From NCBI GenBank assembly GCA_902623195.1, contig CACNSV010000002.1, forward strand, positions 1-38,035: a DNA stretch of 38,035 nucleotides, given 5' to 3'. This document shows, in pieces, positions 6,559-14,396 of this stretch (its first letter is position 1; every line of letters starts with the position of its first letter). Under the pieces are notes generated by a model. The model made no database searches. It saw nothing but the letters and a program-made list of their open reading frames with translations, and was not told the origin of the DNA. Source of the DNA: an uncultured Prochlorococcus sp. GTDB taxonomy: Bacteria > Cyanobacteriota > Cyanobacteriia > PCC-6307 > Cyanobiaceae. The position numbers and the translations under genes are program-made.

Positions 6559-8084
6559 TTTAGTAAAGATATAATATTGATGTGTTTTTTAAATTCATTA
6601 GCAAGATTATTAATAATTGCTTCACGTTTAATTTTATAGTGATTATATTTTTTGTCTAATATTTGAATTCCTTTTTTATCTTTTATTAAATTAAGATAAC
6701 TGATTCTCCAGTTATCGTTTTCAAATAATCCATGTATATAACTGCCCGCAATAGATCCCTTCTCTTTTTTATCTATATACCAACCAAGTTTTTCTTCTTT
6801 AAACATACTTTTTAATTTCTCTTCTCCCTCTTTTTTCAAGATTTCTGTGACGCCATTATGAATCTCAAATCCCTCAATCTCAGTCATAAAAGGCCAAGTC
6901 GCATTACAAATTAATCTTCTTGTAATTTTTGTTTCCTTAAAAATTGTTTTTAAAGATAATAGTCCTATGCCTCTAATTGATTTATTTTTACTAGAATTTA
7001 AACCTTCTTTTGAAAATGGATCTTCCAAATATTCTCCAAGCATTTGCAGCCCCCCGCAAATGCCCAGAATATTTCCATCATTTTCTGAATAATTCTTGAT
7101 ACATTTTATAAGACCGCTTTTTTTTAGAAAAGTAATATCTTTAATGGTTTGTTTGCTCCCAGGAAGAATAATCAAGTCAAATTCCTTGAAATCTTGAGAA
7201 TTACTTATCCAATTTAATTTTATTCCTTCTTCGTTATCTAAAGGGTCCAAATCTGAAAAATTACTTATTGATGGAAATTTTATTATTCCAACCTCTAATT
7301 CTGGATTCTTATTGGTTACTTTCCTATCTAAAAGATCTAGAGAATCTTCAGGTGGGAAATTTTCTCTTAAAGATGGAAGTATCCCTAATATTGGAATATT
7401 AGTCTTTTTCTCAATCCATTTTTTACCTTCTTCAAATAAAGAAATATCACCTCTAAAACGATTTATAATAATACCTTTAATAAGTTTTTTCTCCTCTGGT
7501 TTTAAAAGCTCTAATGTTCCAATTATTTGAGCAAAAACTCCACCTCTCTCAATATCTGCAACTAAAATGCAATTTGCTTCAAGATATTTTGCAATCCTTA
7601 AATTAGTAAGATCTCGGTGTATTAAATTCATTTCAACAGGACTTCCTGCTCCTTCAATTATTAAACGGCAATTATCATTATGCTCTAAAATTTCAAATAA
7701 TCCTTTTTTTATTACCCCCCAACCTGGTTGAAACCAATTTTGATAGTAATTTCTTGCAGTTGTAACGCCTACACTTCTCCCAAGATGTATAACTTCACTC
7801 GTTGAATCACCTTGAGGTTTAAGTAAGATAGGATTCATTTCTGAGGAAGGATTCCTACCAGATGCAAATGCTTGTATCGCCTGGGAAAAAGCCATCTCTC
7901 CACCTTCTAAATCTACCCAAGCATTGTTACTCATATTTTGGCCTTTAAAAGGATAAGGATTTTCGCCTAAATCTCTTAAAATCCTGCAAATAGCAGTAAC
8001 AGTTATTGATTTACCGACTCCACTGGAGGTACCAAGAACCATAATAGATTTCTTTTTTGTCTTTATTTTTTCAGTATTATCCAT
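6555..8084 (-). CDS. cobQ: Cobyric acid synthase CobQ
   Basis: A 509-residue glutamine-dependent amidotransferase that amidates the b, d, e and g side chains of adenosyl-cobyrinic acid a,c-diamide in cobalamin synthesis. The N-terminal ATPase domain has a P-loop 'GTSSGVGKS' at residues 18-26 and 'ERGGVFAQIIGTLELL' further on. The C-terminal class-I glutaminase domain has the nucleophile C343 ('LGICGGLQMLGE') and H451 ('GSYIHGLFE'). The frame is open upstream to 8171, but that would add a 29-residue hydrophobic tail and overlap the divergent maf gene. The ATG at 8084 gives the normal CobQ N-terminus. It is followed by the overlapping ferredoxin. It shows this organism makes cobalamin (pseudo-B12 in cyanobacteria). 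Confidence 0.95.
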   Translation of the reverse strand: MDNTEKIKTKKKSIMVLGTSSGVGKSITVTAICRILRDLGENPYPFKGQNMSNNAWVDLEGGEMAFSQAIQAFASGRNPSSEMNPILLKPQGDSTSEVIHLGRSVGVTTARNYYQNWFQPGWGVIKKGLFEILEHNDNCRLIIEGAGSPVEMNLIHRDLTNLRIAKYLEANCILVADIERGGVFAQIIGTLELLKPEEKKLIKGIIINRFRGDISLFEEGKKWIEKKTNIPILGILPSLRENFPPEDSLDLLDRKVTNKNPELEVGIIKFPSISNFSDLDPLDNEEGIKLNWISNSQDFKEFDLIILPGSKQTIKDITFLKKSGLIKCIKNYSENDGNILGICGGLQMLGEYLEDPFSKEGLNSSKNKSIRGIGLLSLKTIFKETKITRRLICNATWPFMTEIEGFEIHNGVTEILKKEGEEKLKSMFKEEKLGWYIDKKEKGSIAGSYIHGLFENDNWRISYLNLIKDKKGIQILDKKYNHYKIKREAIINNLANEFKKHINIISLLN

Positions 8085-8152
8085 ATTTGAATTGATAAAT
8101 AATTTTATATTTATTAGGCTAAATATTAAACTATAAATAAATTTAGTTAATC

Positions 8153-8779
8153 GTGTTAATTCTAGCTTCAACTTCTATATCAAGGAAAAATTTACTAAAA
8201 AATTCAGATATAAATTTTATCCAATTGTCTAGTTCTTTTGATGAGTCTTTGGTAATAGAAAAAAATATAAAAAATTTGGCACTTAAATTATCTTTTGCAA
8301 AAGCTGAAGTAATTAAAAATAAAATAAAGGAAATTAATTTAAATAAAAATTTAAAACTAACATCTATTGAGATAATTGGTTGTGATTCAGTTTTCGAATT
8401 TAATGGAAAAGCATTAGGAAAGCCTAAGGATAAAGAAGATGCTTATCAAAGGTGGTTAGAGATGTCTTCAAATTATGGATTTTTGCATACTGGGCATACA
8501 CTTTTATTTTGTGAATTAATAAATGACTGTACAAGTCTTATTTTAAAAAAGGAGGTTAAAAAAACAATAAGTTCAAAAATATTTTTTTCTAAATTACAAA
8601 CTAAAGAAATATCCAAATATGTAGATAGTCTTGAACCTCTAAATTGTGCGGGAGGGTTTGCATTAGAGGGGAAAGGTGGGAAATTTATAGATAGGATAGA
8701 TGGATGTTTTAGTAATGTGATGGGCTTAAGTTTACCTTGGATAAGAAAAGAACTTCTTAAAGAAGGAATTATGGTATAA
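8153..8779 (+). CDS. maf: Maf-family nucleoside triphosphate pyrophosphatase
   Basis: A 208-residue Maf/HAM1-like pyrophosphatase, of the usual length. The family hydrolyses non-canonical or surplus nucleoside triphosphates to monophosphates. The N-terminal substrate motif is 'LASTSISRK' (residues 4-12, with Arg 11). The central motif '[18 protein letters not shown]' carries the catalytic Asp and Lys, and the C-terminal '[11 protein letters not shown]' is typical. The start is GTG at 8153, the only one that gives the standard 'MLILAS' N-terminus. It is divergent from cobQ and convergent with psbC, with a shared terminator. Whether it prefers dTTP/UTP or 7-methyl-GTP cannot be decided here. 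Confidence 0.9.
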   Translation: MLILASTSISRKNLLKNSDINFIQLSSSFDESLVIEKNIKNLALKLSFAKAEVIKNKIKEINLNKNLKLTSIEIIGCDSVFEFNGKALGKPKDKEDAYQRWLEMSSNYGFLHTGHTLLFCELINDCTSLILKKEVKKTISSKIFFSKLQTKEISKYVDSLEPLNCAGGFALEGKGGKFIDRIDGCFSNVMGLSLPWIRKELLKEGIMV

Positions 8780-8780
8780 A

Positions 8781-8805
8781 AAAACCTCTGCATAGCAGAG
8801 GTTTT
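8781..8805. terminator. Bidirectional terminator between maf and psbC
   Basis: AAAACCTCTGC (8781-8791) and GCAGAGGTTTT (8795-8805) form a perfect 11-pair stem with a three-base loop. Read on the minus strand, for psbC, the stem is followed by seven T. On the plus strand only four T follow, so it should stop psbC transcripts more strongly than maf. Confidence 0.88.
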
Positions 8806-8829
8806 ATAAGATTAATTTAAGAATTAAAT

Positions 8830-10212
8830 TTAATCTAAATCTGGCATTTCTAATGCTGGTTCGTCATTTCTGTCGATACCTTTTTCAAAACCAGCAGCAG
8901 CAGCTCTAGCTCTTCCAGCATGCCATAGATGACCTATGAAAGTAAACCATCCTAAGAAGAATTGAGCAGCAGCTAACCATTGTCTTAAGTTAACAAAGTT
9001 AACAGCATTAGGCTCAGTAATAATTCCACCAACAGAGTTGATTGAAGCATTAGGAGCGTGAGTCATGTATTCAGCAGCTCTTCTTACTTGCCAAGGCTGA
9101 ATATCATTTTGGATTTTTTCAAGACTTAATCCATTAGGACCTCTAAGAGGCTCTAACCAAGGACCTCTAAAGTCCCAAAATCTCATAGTCTCTCCACCAA
9201 AGATAATTTCTCCTGTGGGTGATCTCATAAGATATTTACCAAGTCCAGTAGGACCCATTGTTGAACCAACATTAGCTCCTATTCTTTGATCTCTTACTAA
9301 GAAAGTGAAACTCTGAGCCTGTGAGGCTTCAGCGTTTGTAGGACCGTAAAATTCAGAAGGATAAGCAGTATTGTTGAACCAAATAAATGTTGAAGCTATG
9401 AAGCTAGCAACACATATTCCGCCCAAAGCATAACTAAGTAAACCTTCTCCATTCCAAATGAATGCTCTTCTCGCCCAACCAAAAGGTTCGGTAAAGATAT
9501 GGAAAATTCCACCGATAATTGCAGTTACACCTACGTATACATGTCCACCTACGATGTCTTCCATAGAGTTAACACCGATAATGGAGCCAGAACCTCCCCA
9601 AGGGGATCTAAAAAGATAACCAAGAATTATACGTGGATCTAAAGTTGGATTAATAAGTCTGACTTCTCCACCGCCTGGAGCCCATGTGTCATAAGCTCCG
9701 CCGATGAAACACCAGTTCAAAGACCAAGCAAGTGCACCAACTCCAAGAACAATCAAATGATATCCAAGGATATTTGTCATTTGATTTTTATCTCTCCAAT
9801 CAGTAGAGAAAAATGGGAAATCTTGCTCAAGTTTTTCAGGTCCAGCTAAAGAGTGGTAAATACCACCAAAACCAAGAACAGCTGAAGCAATTAAATGAAC
9901 AACTCCTGCTTGGAAGAAAGGCATAATGTCTGTAACTTCTCCACCAGGACCGATTCCATAGCCAAACATAGCTACATGGGGCATACATATTAAGCCTTGC
10001 TCCCACATAGGCTTATCAAAAGTGAAGTGATTAACTTCAAATAACATCATTGCGCCAGCCCAGAATACAATTAAACCAGAATGTGCAATATGAGCTCCAA
10101 GTAAACGACCAGATAAATTAATTAATCTGGCGTTACCCACATACCAAGCGTAACCAGTTTCTTCGATACTCTGGTTTGGAGCTCTTAGTAAATTATTAAA
10201 GGGCGTTTCCAC
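8830..10212 (-). CDS. psbC: Photosystem II CP43 chlorophyll-binding protein
   Basis: A 460-residue inner antenna protein of the photosystem II core with six thylakoid membrane helices and many chlorophyll-ligating histidines. The large lumenal loop contains '[11 protein letters not shown]'; its Glu (E341) and Arg (R344) correspond to E354 and R357 of the standard numbering, which contact the Mn4CaO5 cluster. I take the GTG at 10212, giving 'METPFNNLL', the conserved CP43 N-terminus. An upstream in-frame start at 10239 would add nine atypical residues. The GTG overlaps the end of psbD by 17 bases in another frame, as is usual for psbDC, with a GAGG about ten bases upstream. It is co-transcribed with psbD. 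Confidence 0.97.
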   Translation of the reverse strand: METPFNNLLRAPNQSIEETGYAWYVGNARLINLSGRLLGAHIAHSGLIVFWAGAMMLFEVNHFTFDKPMWEQGLICMPHVAMFGYGIGPGGEVTDIMPFFQAGVVHLIASAVLGFGGIYHSLAGPEKLEQDFPFFSTDWRDKNQMTNILGYHLIVLGVGALAWSLNWCFIGGAYDTWAPGGGEVRLINPTLDPRIILGYLFRSPWGGSGSIIGVNSMEDIVGGHVYVGVTAIIGGIFHIFTEPFGWARRAFIWNGEGLLSYALGGICVASFIASTFIWFNNTAYPSEFYGPTNAEASQAQSFTFLVRDQRIGANVGSTMGPTGLGKYLMRSPTGEIIFGGETMRFWDFRGPWLEPLRGPNGLSLEKIQNDIQPWQVRRAAEYMTHAPNASINSVGGIITEPNAVNFVNLRQWLAAAQFFLGWFTFIGHLWHAGRARAAAAGFEKGIDRNDEPALEMPDLD

Positions 10213-11272
10213 GTGGAAGAACCTCCTCAGGGAATACAAAGTTTTCGTGTGGCTGATCCACAGATGACATCCATGCTCTCATACCTTCGTTCAAAAGTAT
10301 ATTTTTTGTATAGAAAGTTTCAAACTCTGGATCTTCTGCTGCACGGATCTCTTGGCTTACAAAATCATAAGCTCTTAAGTTAAGTGCTAGTCCAACAATA
10401 CCAATTGATGAAGTCCACATTCCCATTACAGGAACAAACAGCATTAAGAAGTGTAGGAAACGCTTGTTAGAGAAAGCGATACCGAAAATTTGGCTCCAAA
10501 ATCTATTCGCTGTAATCATAGAATAGGTTTCTTCTTCTTGTGTAGGATCAAAAGCTCTAAAAGTAGTACTTTGAACTTTTCCATCTGTATAAATACTTGA
10601 ATCTTCGTAAAGTGTATTTTGTACTGTTGCACCGTGGATAGCACATAGTAATGCACCACCAAGAATTCCAGCTACACCCATCATGTGAAAAGGATTAAGC
10701 GTAATATTATGGAAACCTTGGATAAATAAGATGTAACGGAAAATAGCAGCTACACCAAATGATGGTGCAAAGAACCAGCTATGTTGTCCTAAGGGATAGA
10801 TTAGGAAAATACTTGTAAATACAGCAATTACAGCTGAAAATGCTAGTGCGTTGTAAGGTCTAATGCCAACAAGTCCTGCAATTTCGAATTGGCGAAGCAT
10901 AAAACCTATTAGGCCAAATACTCCATGTAATGCAACGAAGTTCCATAAACCTCCAAGTTGTAGCCATCTTACAAAGCTACCTTGGGCTTCTGGACCCCAT
11001 AAAAAAAGAAGACTGTGACCCATGGCATCTCCAGGGGTACTAACAGCTGCTGTTAAAAAATTACAACCTTCAAGGTAGGAGCTTGCTACTCCATGTGTGT
11101 ACCAAGAGGTCACAAATGTTGTTCCGGTAAACCATCCACCAATCGATAAAAATGCACATGGTAGAAGCAATAATCCAGACCAACCAATAAATACAAACCG
11201 GTCGCGCTTTAACCAGTCATCAAGGACATCAAACCATCCTCTTTGTGGTGCGCTTCCAACGGCGATCGTCAT
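10196..11272 (-). CDS. psbD: Photosystem II reaction-centre protein D2
   Basis: A 358-residue D2 protein with five thylakoid membrane helices; together with D1 it binds P680, the pheophytin, QA and the non-haem iron. Visible landmarks are Y159 (redox-active YD, standard 160) in 'IYPLGQ', H188, H196 (P680 ligand, standard 197), H213 and H274 (iron ligands, standard 214 and 268), and W259 next to QA (standard 253). The offset shifts from -1 to +6 between residues 213 and 259, so seven extra residues lie in the stromal D-E loop ('[15 protein letters not shown]' against canonical 'EDGDGANT'). Another departure is Gly at residue 133, where Arg is usual ('FEIARLVG'). It leads the psbD-psbC operon, divergent from ycf4. 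Confidence 0.98.
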   Translation of the reverse strand: MTIAVGSAPQRGWFDVLDDWLKRDRFVFIGWSGLLLLPCAFLSIGGWFTGTTFVTSWYTHGVASSYLEGCNFLTAAVSTPGDAMGHSLLFLWGPEAQGSFVRWLQLGGLWNFVALHGVFGLIGFMLRQFEIAGLVGIRPYNALAFSAVIAVFTSIFLIYPLGQHSWFFAPSFGVAAIFRYILFIQGFHNITLNPFHMMGVAGILGGALLCAIHGATVQNTLYEDSSIYTDGKVQSTTFRAFDPTQEEETYSMITANRFWSQIFGIAFSNKRFLHFLMLFVPVMGMWTSSIGIVGLALNLRAYDFVSQEIRAAEDPEFETFYTKNILLNEGMRAWMSSVDQPHENFVFPEEVLPRGNAL

Positions 11273-11394
11273 GAGAAAAACGTTTTTAGCTTCGGGATAC
11301 GCAGAGACTTTAACAAAGATTATGGGTAAAGTGGGGAAATATTTTTATATATGAAACGCCTTGTAAAGCTTTCCTAACTTTTTTTATAAAAATT

Positions 11395-11408
11395 GAGTAT
11401 TAATACTC
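11395..11408. promoter_or_regulatory. Perfect 14-bp palindrome between psbD and ycf4
   Basis: GAGTATTAATACTC is an exact palindrome in the shared upstream region, about 125 bases before psbD and 50 before ycf4. It matches no operator I can name (not NtcA, not Fur). The position suggests a transcription-factor site, but chance is possible in such AT-rich DNA. Confidence 0.4.
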
Positions 11409-11458
11409 GGTCTTAATTTGTTAGATTGTAAACATAGGTAATTTTATAGATGATTATA

Positions 11459-12016
11459 ATGAACTCAGTTTCCACCCCCTCATCCAAAATTGAACAAGAG
11501 ATTAACGGCTCCAGGAAATTATCTAATTATTTAATTGGTGGAATGTTAACAATTGGAGGAGTTGGTTTTATTCTCGCTTCATTATCAAGTTATACAGGCA
11601 AAGATCTTTTGCCTCTTGGTAATCCATCAACTCTATTATTTGTACCTCAAGGTTTAATTATGGGAGCATATGGAGTTATTGCAAATCTTTTGAATTTATA
11701 TCTTTGGTATATTGTTTATATAAATTTTGGCTCAGGTTTTAATAGTTTTGATAAAAATTCCAGAACTGTAACCATTAAAAGAAAAGGTTTATTTAAAGAA
11801 ATAGATGTTAAAATTAATTTTGATGAAATAAAATCAGTAAAACTAGATATTAGTGAAGGCTTTAATCCTAGGAGAAGAATTGGGTTGGTTTTAAAGGGTA
11901 GAAAGAAAATATTGCCATTAAGTAGTTCAGGAGATTTAAAACCTTTGCTAGAAGTGGAGGAAGAGGGCGCACGGTTAGCTAAGTTTCTAAGTGTAAATTT
12001 GGAGGGAATAAAATAG
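11459..12016 (+). CDS. ycf4: Photosystem I assembly protein Ycf4
   Basis: A 185-residue thylakoid membrane protein that acts as a scaffold in photosystem I assembly. Two membrane helices are visible, near residues 23-43 and 62-90, and the stromal C-terminal domain holds the family signature 'FDEIKSVKLDISEGFNPRRRI'. The length is normal for Ycf4. I prefer the ATG at 11459 ('MNSVSTPSSKIEQ') to the in-frame ATG at 11450, since it matches the usual start; the upstream one adds only three residues. Its final codons contain GGAGGG, which appears to be the ribosome binding site for the next gene, and its TAG overlaps that gene's AUA start. Translation of the two is therefore probably coupled. Confidence 0.95.
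   Translation: MNSVSTPSSKIEQEINGSRKLSNYLIGGMLTIGGVGFILASLSSYTGKDLLPLGNPSTLLFVPQGLIMGAYGVIANLLNLYLWYIVYINFGSGFNSFDKNSRTVTIKRKGLFKEIDVKINFDEIKSVKLDISEGFNPRRRIGLVLKGRKKILPLSSSGDLKPLLEVEEEGARLAKFLSVNLEGIK
12001..12006 (+). promoter_or_regulatory. Shine-Dalgarno sequence for an AUA start
   Basis: GGAGGG lies six bases before the ATA at 12013, ideal spacing. It is the strongest ribosome binding site near this gene and supports a start that no ATG, GTG or TTG can supply. Confidence 0.6.
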
Positions 12017-12663
12017 AATTATTAAAAAAATTTTCTAGTAATTTTTTATATTTTGTTCTTTTCTTATTAATCAATTGCTGCAGTCATAAAAATAAGGAAA
12101 ATACCCAATATTTTTGTGAAAAACTTAATCTTAATTGTAAAACGCAAGAAGATATAGTTTTTTTTCATACCTCTAAAGGGATAATAAAGATCAAACTATT
12201 TGCAGAGTCACACCCATTAACGGTGGCGAATTTCATTTCTAAAGTAAAAGGAGATTTTTACATAAACAAAAAATTCTACAAAATTATAAATTATTCAAAT
12301 AATAAGTTAATCCACAACGGTTTAAACAAAATAAATGATTTTGGACAAACTCATATTAGAGATTTTGAAAATTTTGATTCAATTCCACTTGAAATCAAAT
12401 TAAAGAATAATAATCCCATTTATGAGACTCCCATCATAAATCCACTTGATATAAAAAACTTACTTCACAAGTTTAATAAGGGTTCTTTATCTATGGTAAA
12501 AATAAATGAAAAAAGATCATCATCGACTGAATTCTTTTTTACCTTAAATAATTTGCCAGAATTTGATGGCAGGTACTCTATCTTTGGAAAAGTTATAAGT
12601 GGTTCAGAGATATTAGATAAAATTGATAAAAATGATTTGATAAAAAAAATTGAATTTTATTAG
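12013..12663 (+). CDS. Cyclophilin-like lipoprotein with a probable AUA start
   Basis: A 216-residue protein with a lipoprotein signal: after '[12 protein letters not shown]', a hydrophobic run ends in the lipobox 'LLINC', so lipidated Cys is near residue 22. From about residue 49 comes a cyclophilin domain ('[15 protein letters not shown]', '[17 protein letters not shown]', '[24 protein letters not shown]'). The GTG at 12223 would delete the first strands of this domain, and no ATG, GTG or TTG occurs in frame between the last upstream stop and 12223. The ATA at 12013, behind a well-spaced GGAGGG and overlapping the ycf4 TAG, is the best start. The usual catalytic Arg in 'FHRVI' is Lys here ('FYKII') and the Gln of 'QGGD' is His, so isomerase activity is doubtful. 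A chaperone or scaffold role near thylakoid or plasma membrane is possible. Confidence 0.75.
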   Translation: MELLKKFSSNFLYFVLFLLINCCSHKNKENTQYFCEKLNLNCKTQEDIVFFHTSKGIIKIKLFAESHPLTVANFISKVKGDFYINKKFYKIINYSNNKLIHNGLNKINDFGQTHIRDFENFDSIPLEIKLKNNNPIYETPIINPLDIKNLLHKFNKGSLSMVKINEKRSSSTEFFFTLNNLPEFDGRYSIFGKVISGSEILDKIDKNDLIKKIEFY

Positions 12664-13184
12664 ATATCAAAACTGTAATTATTAATTTTTAGCATTTCAG
12701 TGTTAACTCCTGATGATCTTTTTAGTGCAATTTTTCCTGTTCTTGCAATCTCTAAAATTCCATAAGGTTCGAGTAATTTTTCTAAAGCGACTAATTTCCC
12801 TGGGTCTCCCACAACTTCTAGGGTAAGAGCAATATCAGACACATCTACCACTTTTGCCCTGAAAACTTGAACAAGTTCAAGGATTTTACCTCTTGTCTCT
12901 TCCTTACTAGATACTTTTAGTAGCATTAATTCTCTTTCTACCGCGGCAAGATTAGACAGATCTGCAACGCCAAGGACGTTAAATAATTTATTGAGCTGTT
13001 TTGTCATTTGTTGTAGTGTCTGATCATCACCCTTTACTACCATTGTCAATCTGGATACTCCCCTAGTTTCTGCAGGCCCAACAGCCAAGCTATCGATATT
13101 AAATCCTCTCCTTGCAAATAATCCGGAAATTCTGCTTAAGGCTCCTGATTCATCTTCAACTAAAACTGATAAAGTATGTTTCAT
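12660..13184 (-). CDS. ilvH: Acetolactate synthase small (regulatory) subunit
   Basis: A 174-residue regulatory subunit of acetohydroxyacid synthase, the first common enzyme of valine, leucine and isoleucine synthesis. Residues 2-75 form an ACT domain ('[28 protein letters not shown]'), which binds valine for feedback inhibition. The C-terminal domain of the family follows ('[18 protein letters not shown]', '[11 protein letters not shown]'). The length is normal. The catalytic subunit gene is not in this window. It lies four bases after an alpha/beta hydrolase gene on the same strand, so the two probably share a transcript, and its stop overlaps that of the convergent cyclophilin-like gene. 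Confidence 0.96.
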   Translation of the reverse strand: MKHTLSVLVEDESGALSRISGLFARRGFNIDSLAVGPAETRGVSRLTMVVKGDDQTLQQMTKQLNKLFNVLGVADLSNLAAVERELMLLKVSSKEETRGKILELVQVFRAKVVDVSDIALTLEVVGDPGKLVALEKLLEPYGILEIARTGKIALKRSSGVNTEMLKINNYSFDI

Positions 13185-13188
13185 TATT

Positions 13189-14130
13189 TTAATCTTTGCT
13201 TAATTCTTCAATCCATTCTTTGGATATTTTATTAAAAAGTTGAGGATCCTCATCATGAACACAGTGACCTGAATTTAATATTACTTTTAATTTTACCCAT
13301 GGAAACAATTTTGCAATCCTTTTCCCGTAATTTAATGGTATAAAGTTATCTTTTTCCCCCCATATTAAAAGGAATGGTACTTTTTTTACTTTGCTAATAG
13401 TTTTTAATAGAAAAGATGACTTTAGTTTATTTGATCTAGTTGCCATCCCTAAACACATTGCTCTAAGTGCTCTTGCAGCTGATGGTCTTTTAGAGGGTAT
13501 GCTAATTAGGTTAAATAAATCATTATCGATAAATTCTTTTTTTTCATAAGCAAAATTTAAGAAGTAATAAATTAATTTAAATCTATTTATCACAAACAAG
13601 ATAAGTTCAATTGGGAGAAAACTTACAAACAATCTTATTATTTTATATTTTAGAGATTTAAATTTCGATTTATTTTCAGAATTATTAAATTTAAGTCCTA
13701 TTGGGTCAGGTAATGGTGATGCGATTATTCCAGAAATTTCTTCTGGAATGGATACTGCGCAGGTTAATGCCACTAATCCTCCAAGCGAATTACCTACTAT
13801 TACCAATTTGTTTGAATTTATTGGTCTTATAATATCAGTTATAAAATCTGTAATTTGATCACACCATATTCCGTTATCTAACTTGCCAATTTCTTTTATA
13901 CCTGGTTGATCAGATCTCCCAAAGCCCAAAAGATCAACGGAATAAACTGCATAACCCCCTTTTGCAAAACTTTTAATATTTTTCTTCCAATGATCACTGT
14001 TTGCTCCAAAACCATGTAAAAAAAGCAAAGGTATGTTATTTTTCTCGTTTTCTACAAACCATGCAATTTTAAATCCATTCCAAATCCAATAGTTGCAGGT
14101 TTTATTATTTGTAGATATTTTTAAGATCAT
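13189..14130 (-). CDS. Alpha/beta hydrolase
   Basis: A 313-residue hydrolase of the alpha/beta fold. The catalytic triad can be read as S115 in 'GNSLGG', D261 in '[10 protein letters not shown]' and H289 in 'NSGHCVHDE'. The oxyanion segment is '[11 protein letters not shown]' (residues 39-48). Residues 160-195 form a hydrophobic cap. There is no signal peptide, so it is probably cytoplasmic or membrane-associated. The substrate is unknown; the family covers esterases, lipases and C-C hydrolases, and several cyanobacterial members act on pigments or lipids. It precedes ilvH by four bases on the same strand, an arrangement with no obvious functional link. Confidence 0.85.
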   Translation of the reverse strand: MILKISTNNKTCNYWIWNGFKIAWFVENEKNNIPLLFLHGFGANSDHWKKNIKSFAKGGYAVYSVDLLGFGRSDQPGIKEIGKLDNGIWCDQITDFITDIIRPINSNKLVIVGNSLGGLVALTCAVSIPEEISGIIASPLPDPIGLKFNNSENKSKFKSLKYKIIRLFVSFLPIELILFVINRFKLIYYFLNFAYEKKEFIDNDLFNLISIPSKRPSAARALRAMCLGMATRSNKLKSSFLLKTISKVKKVPFLLIWGEKDNFIPLNYGKRIAKLFPWVKLKVILNSGHCVHDEDPQLFNKISKEWIEELSKD

Positions 14131-14166
14131 CTCACAAATACAATATTAATGAATTAATTAATTAAT

Positions 14167-14197
14167 TTAAAAGATATCTATATTATCTATCTTTTAA
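14167..14197. repeat. AT-rich inverted repeat upstream of petM
   Basis: TTAAAAGATA (14167-14176) and TATCTTTTAA (14188-14197) are exact inverted arms of ten bases around an 11-base loop. It lies in the 109-base gap between the divergent hydrolase and petM. No GC pairs stabilise it except one, so an operator is as likely as a hairpin. Confidence 0.35.
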
Positions 14198-14239
14198 TAA
14201 AAAAAGTGCAATAATTAAAATAATAAATTTTTGAAATTG

Positions 14240-14338
14240 ATGGCAAAAGAAATTTTTAGCATAGCCGCTCTTTTCTGGGTTTTAATACCAGTTGGTTTAA
14301 TAGGCGGAGCTCTTCTTTTAAAATATCAAGGTGATTAA
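14240..14338 (+). CDS. petM: Cytochrome b6f complex subunit PetM
   Basis: A 32-residue protein consisting of one membrane helix ('[19 protein letters not shown]') with a short C-terminal tail ending 'KYQGD'. Length, helix and tail match PetM, a small peripheral subunit of the cytochrome b6f complex that links photosystem II to photosystem I. The ATG follows an AT-rich leader and the gene stops at TAA 14336-14338. It is easily missed because of its size. It lies 58 bases before ycf39 on the same strand, so co-transcription is possible. Confidence 0.92.
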   Translation: MAKEIFSIAALFWVLIPVGLIGGALLLKYQGD

Positions 14339-14396
14339 TTCTCGCGAAATTACTTAAAAGTAAGTTAATGTCTGATGGTTAAGTAAATTCATTAAT

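Noticed and set aside
8085..8171. Extended CobQ N-terminus
   Set aside because: The extra 29 residues are hydrophobic and atypical of CobQ, and the start would overlap divergent maf. ATG 8084 is the family start.
8473..8793. 106-residue minus-strand ORF inside maf
   Set aside because: It runs antisense through maf and crosses the terminator hairpin, so it is not a real gene.
10213..10239. Upstream start for psbC
   Set aside because: It adds nine residues not found in CP43. GTG 10212 gives the conserved 'METPFN' start and the usual overlap with psbD.
11276..11287. AAAAACGTTTTT palindrome just before psbD
   Set aside because: A hairpin would have only about four A-U pairs, and such AT palindromes are expected by chance here.
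11097..11354. 85-residue plus-strand ORF over the psbD start
   Set aside because: It is an antisense shadow of conserved psbD sequence, with no protein features of its own.
12223..12663. Cyclophilin-like protein starting at GTG 12223
   Set aside because: This start lacks the first strands of the cyclophilin domain and the lipoprotein signal, both encoded in frame upstream. ATA 12013 with GGAGGG fits better.
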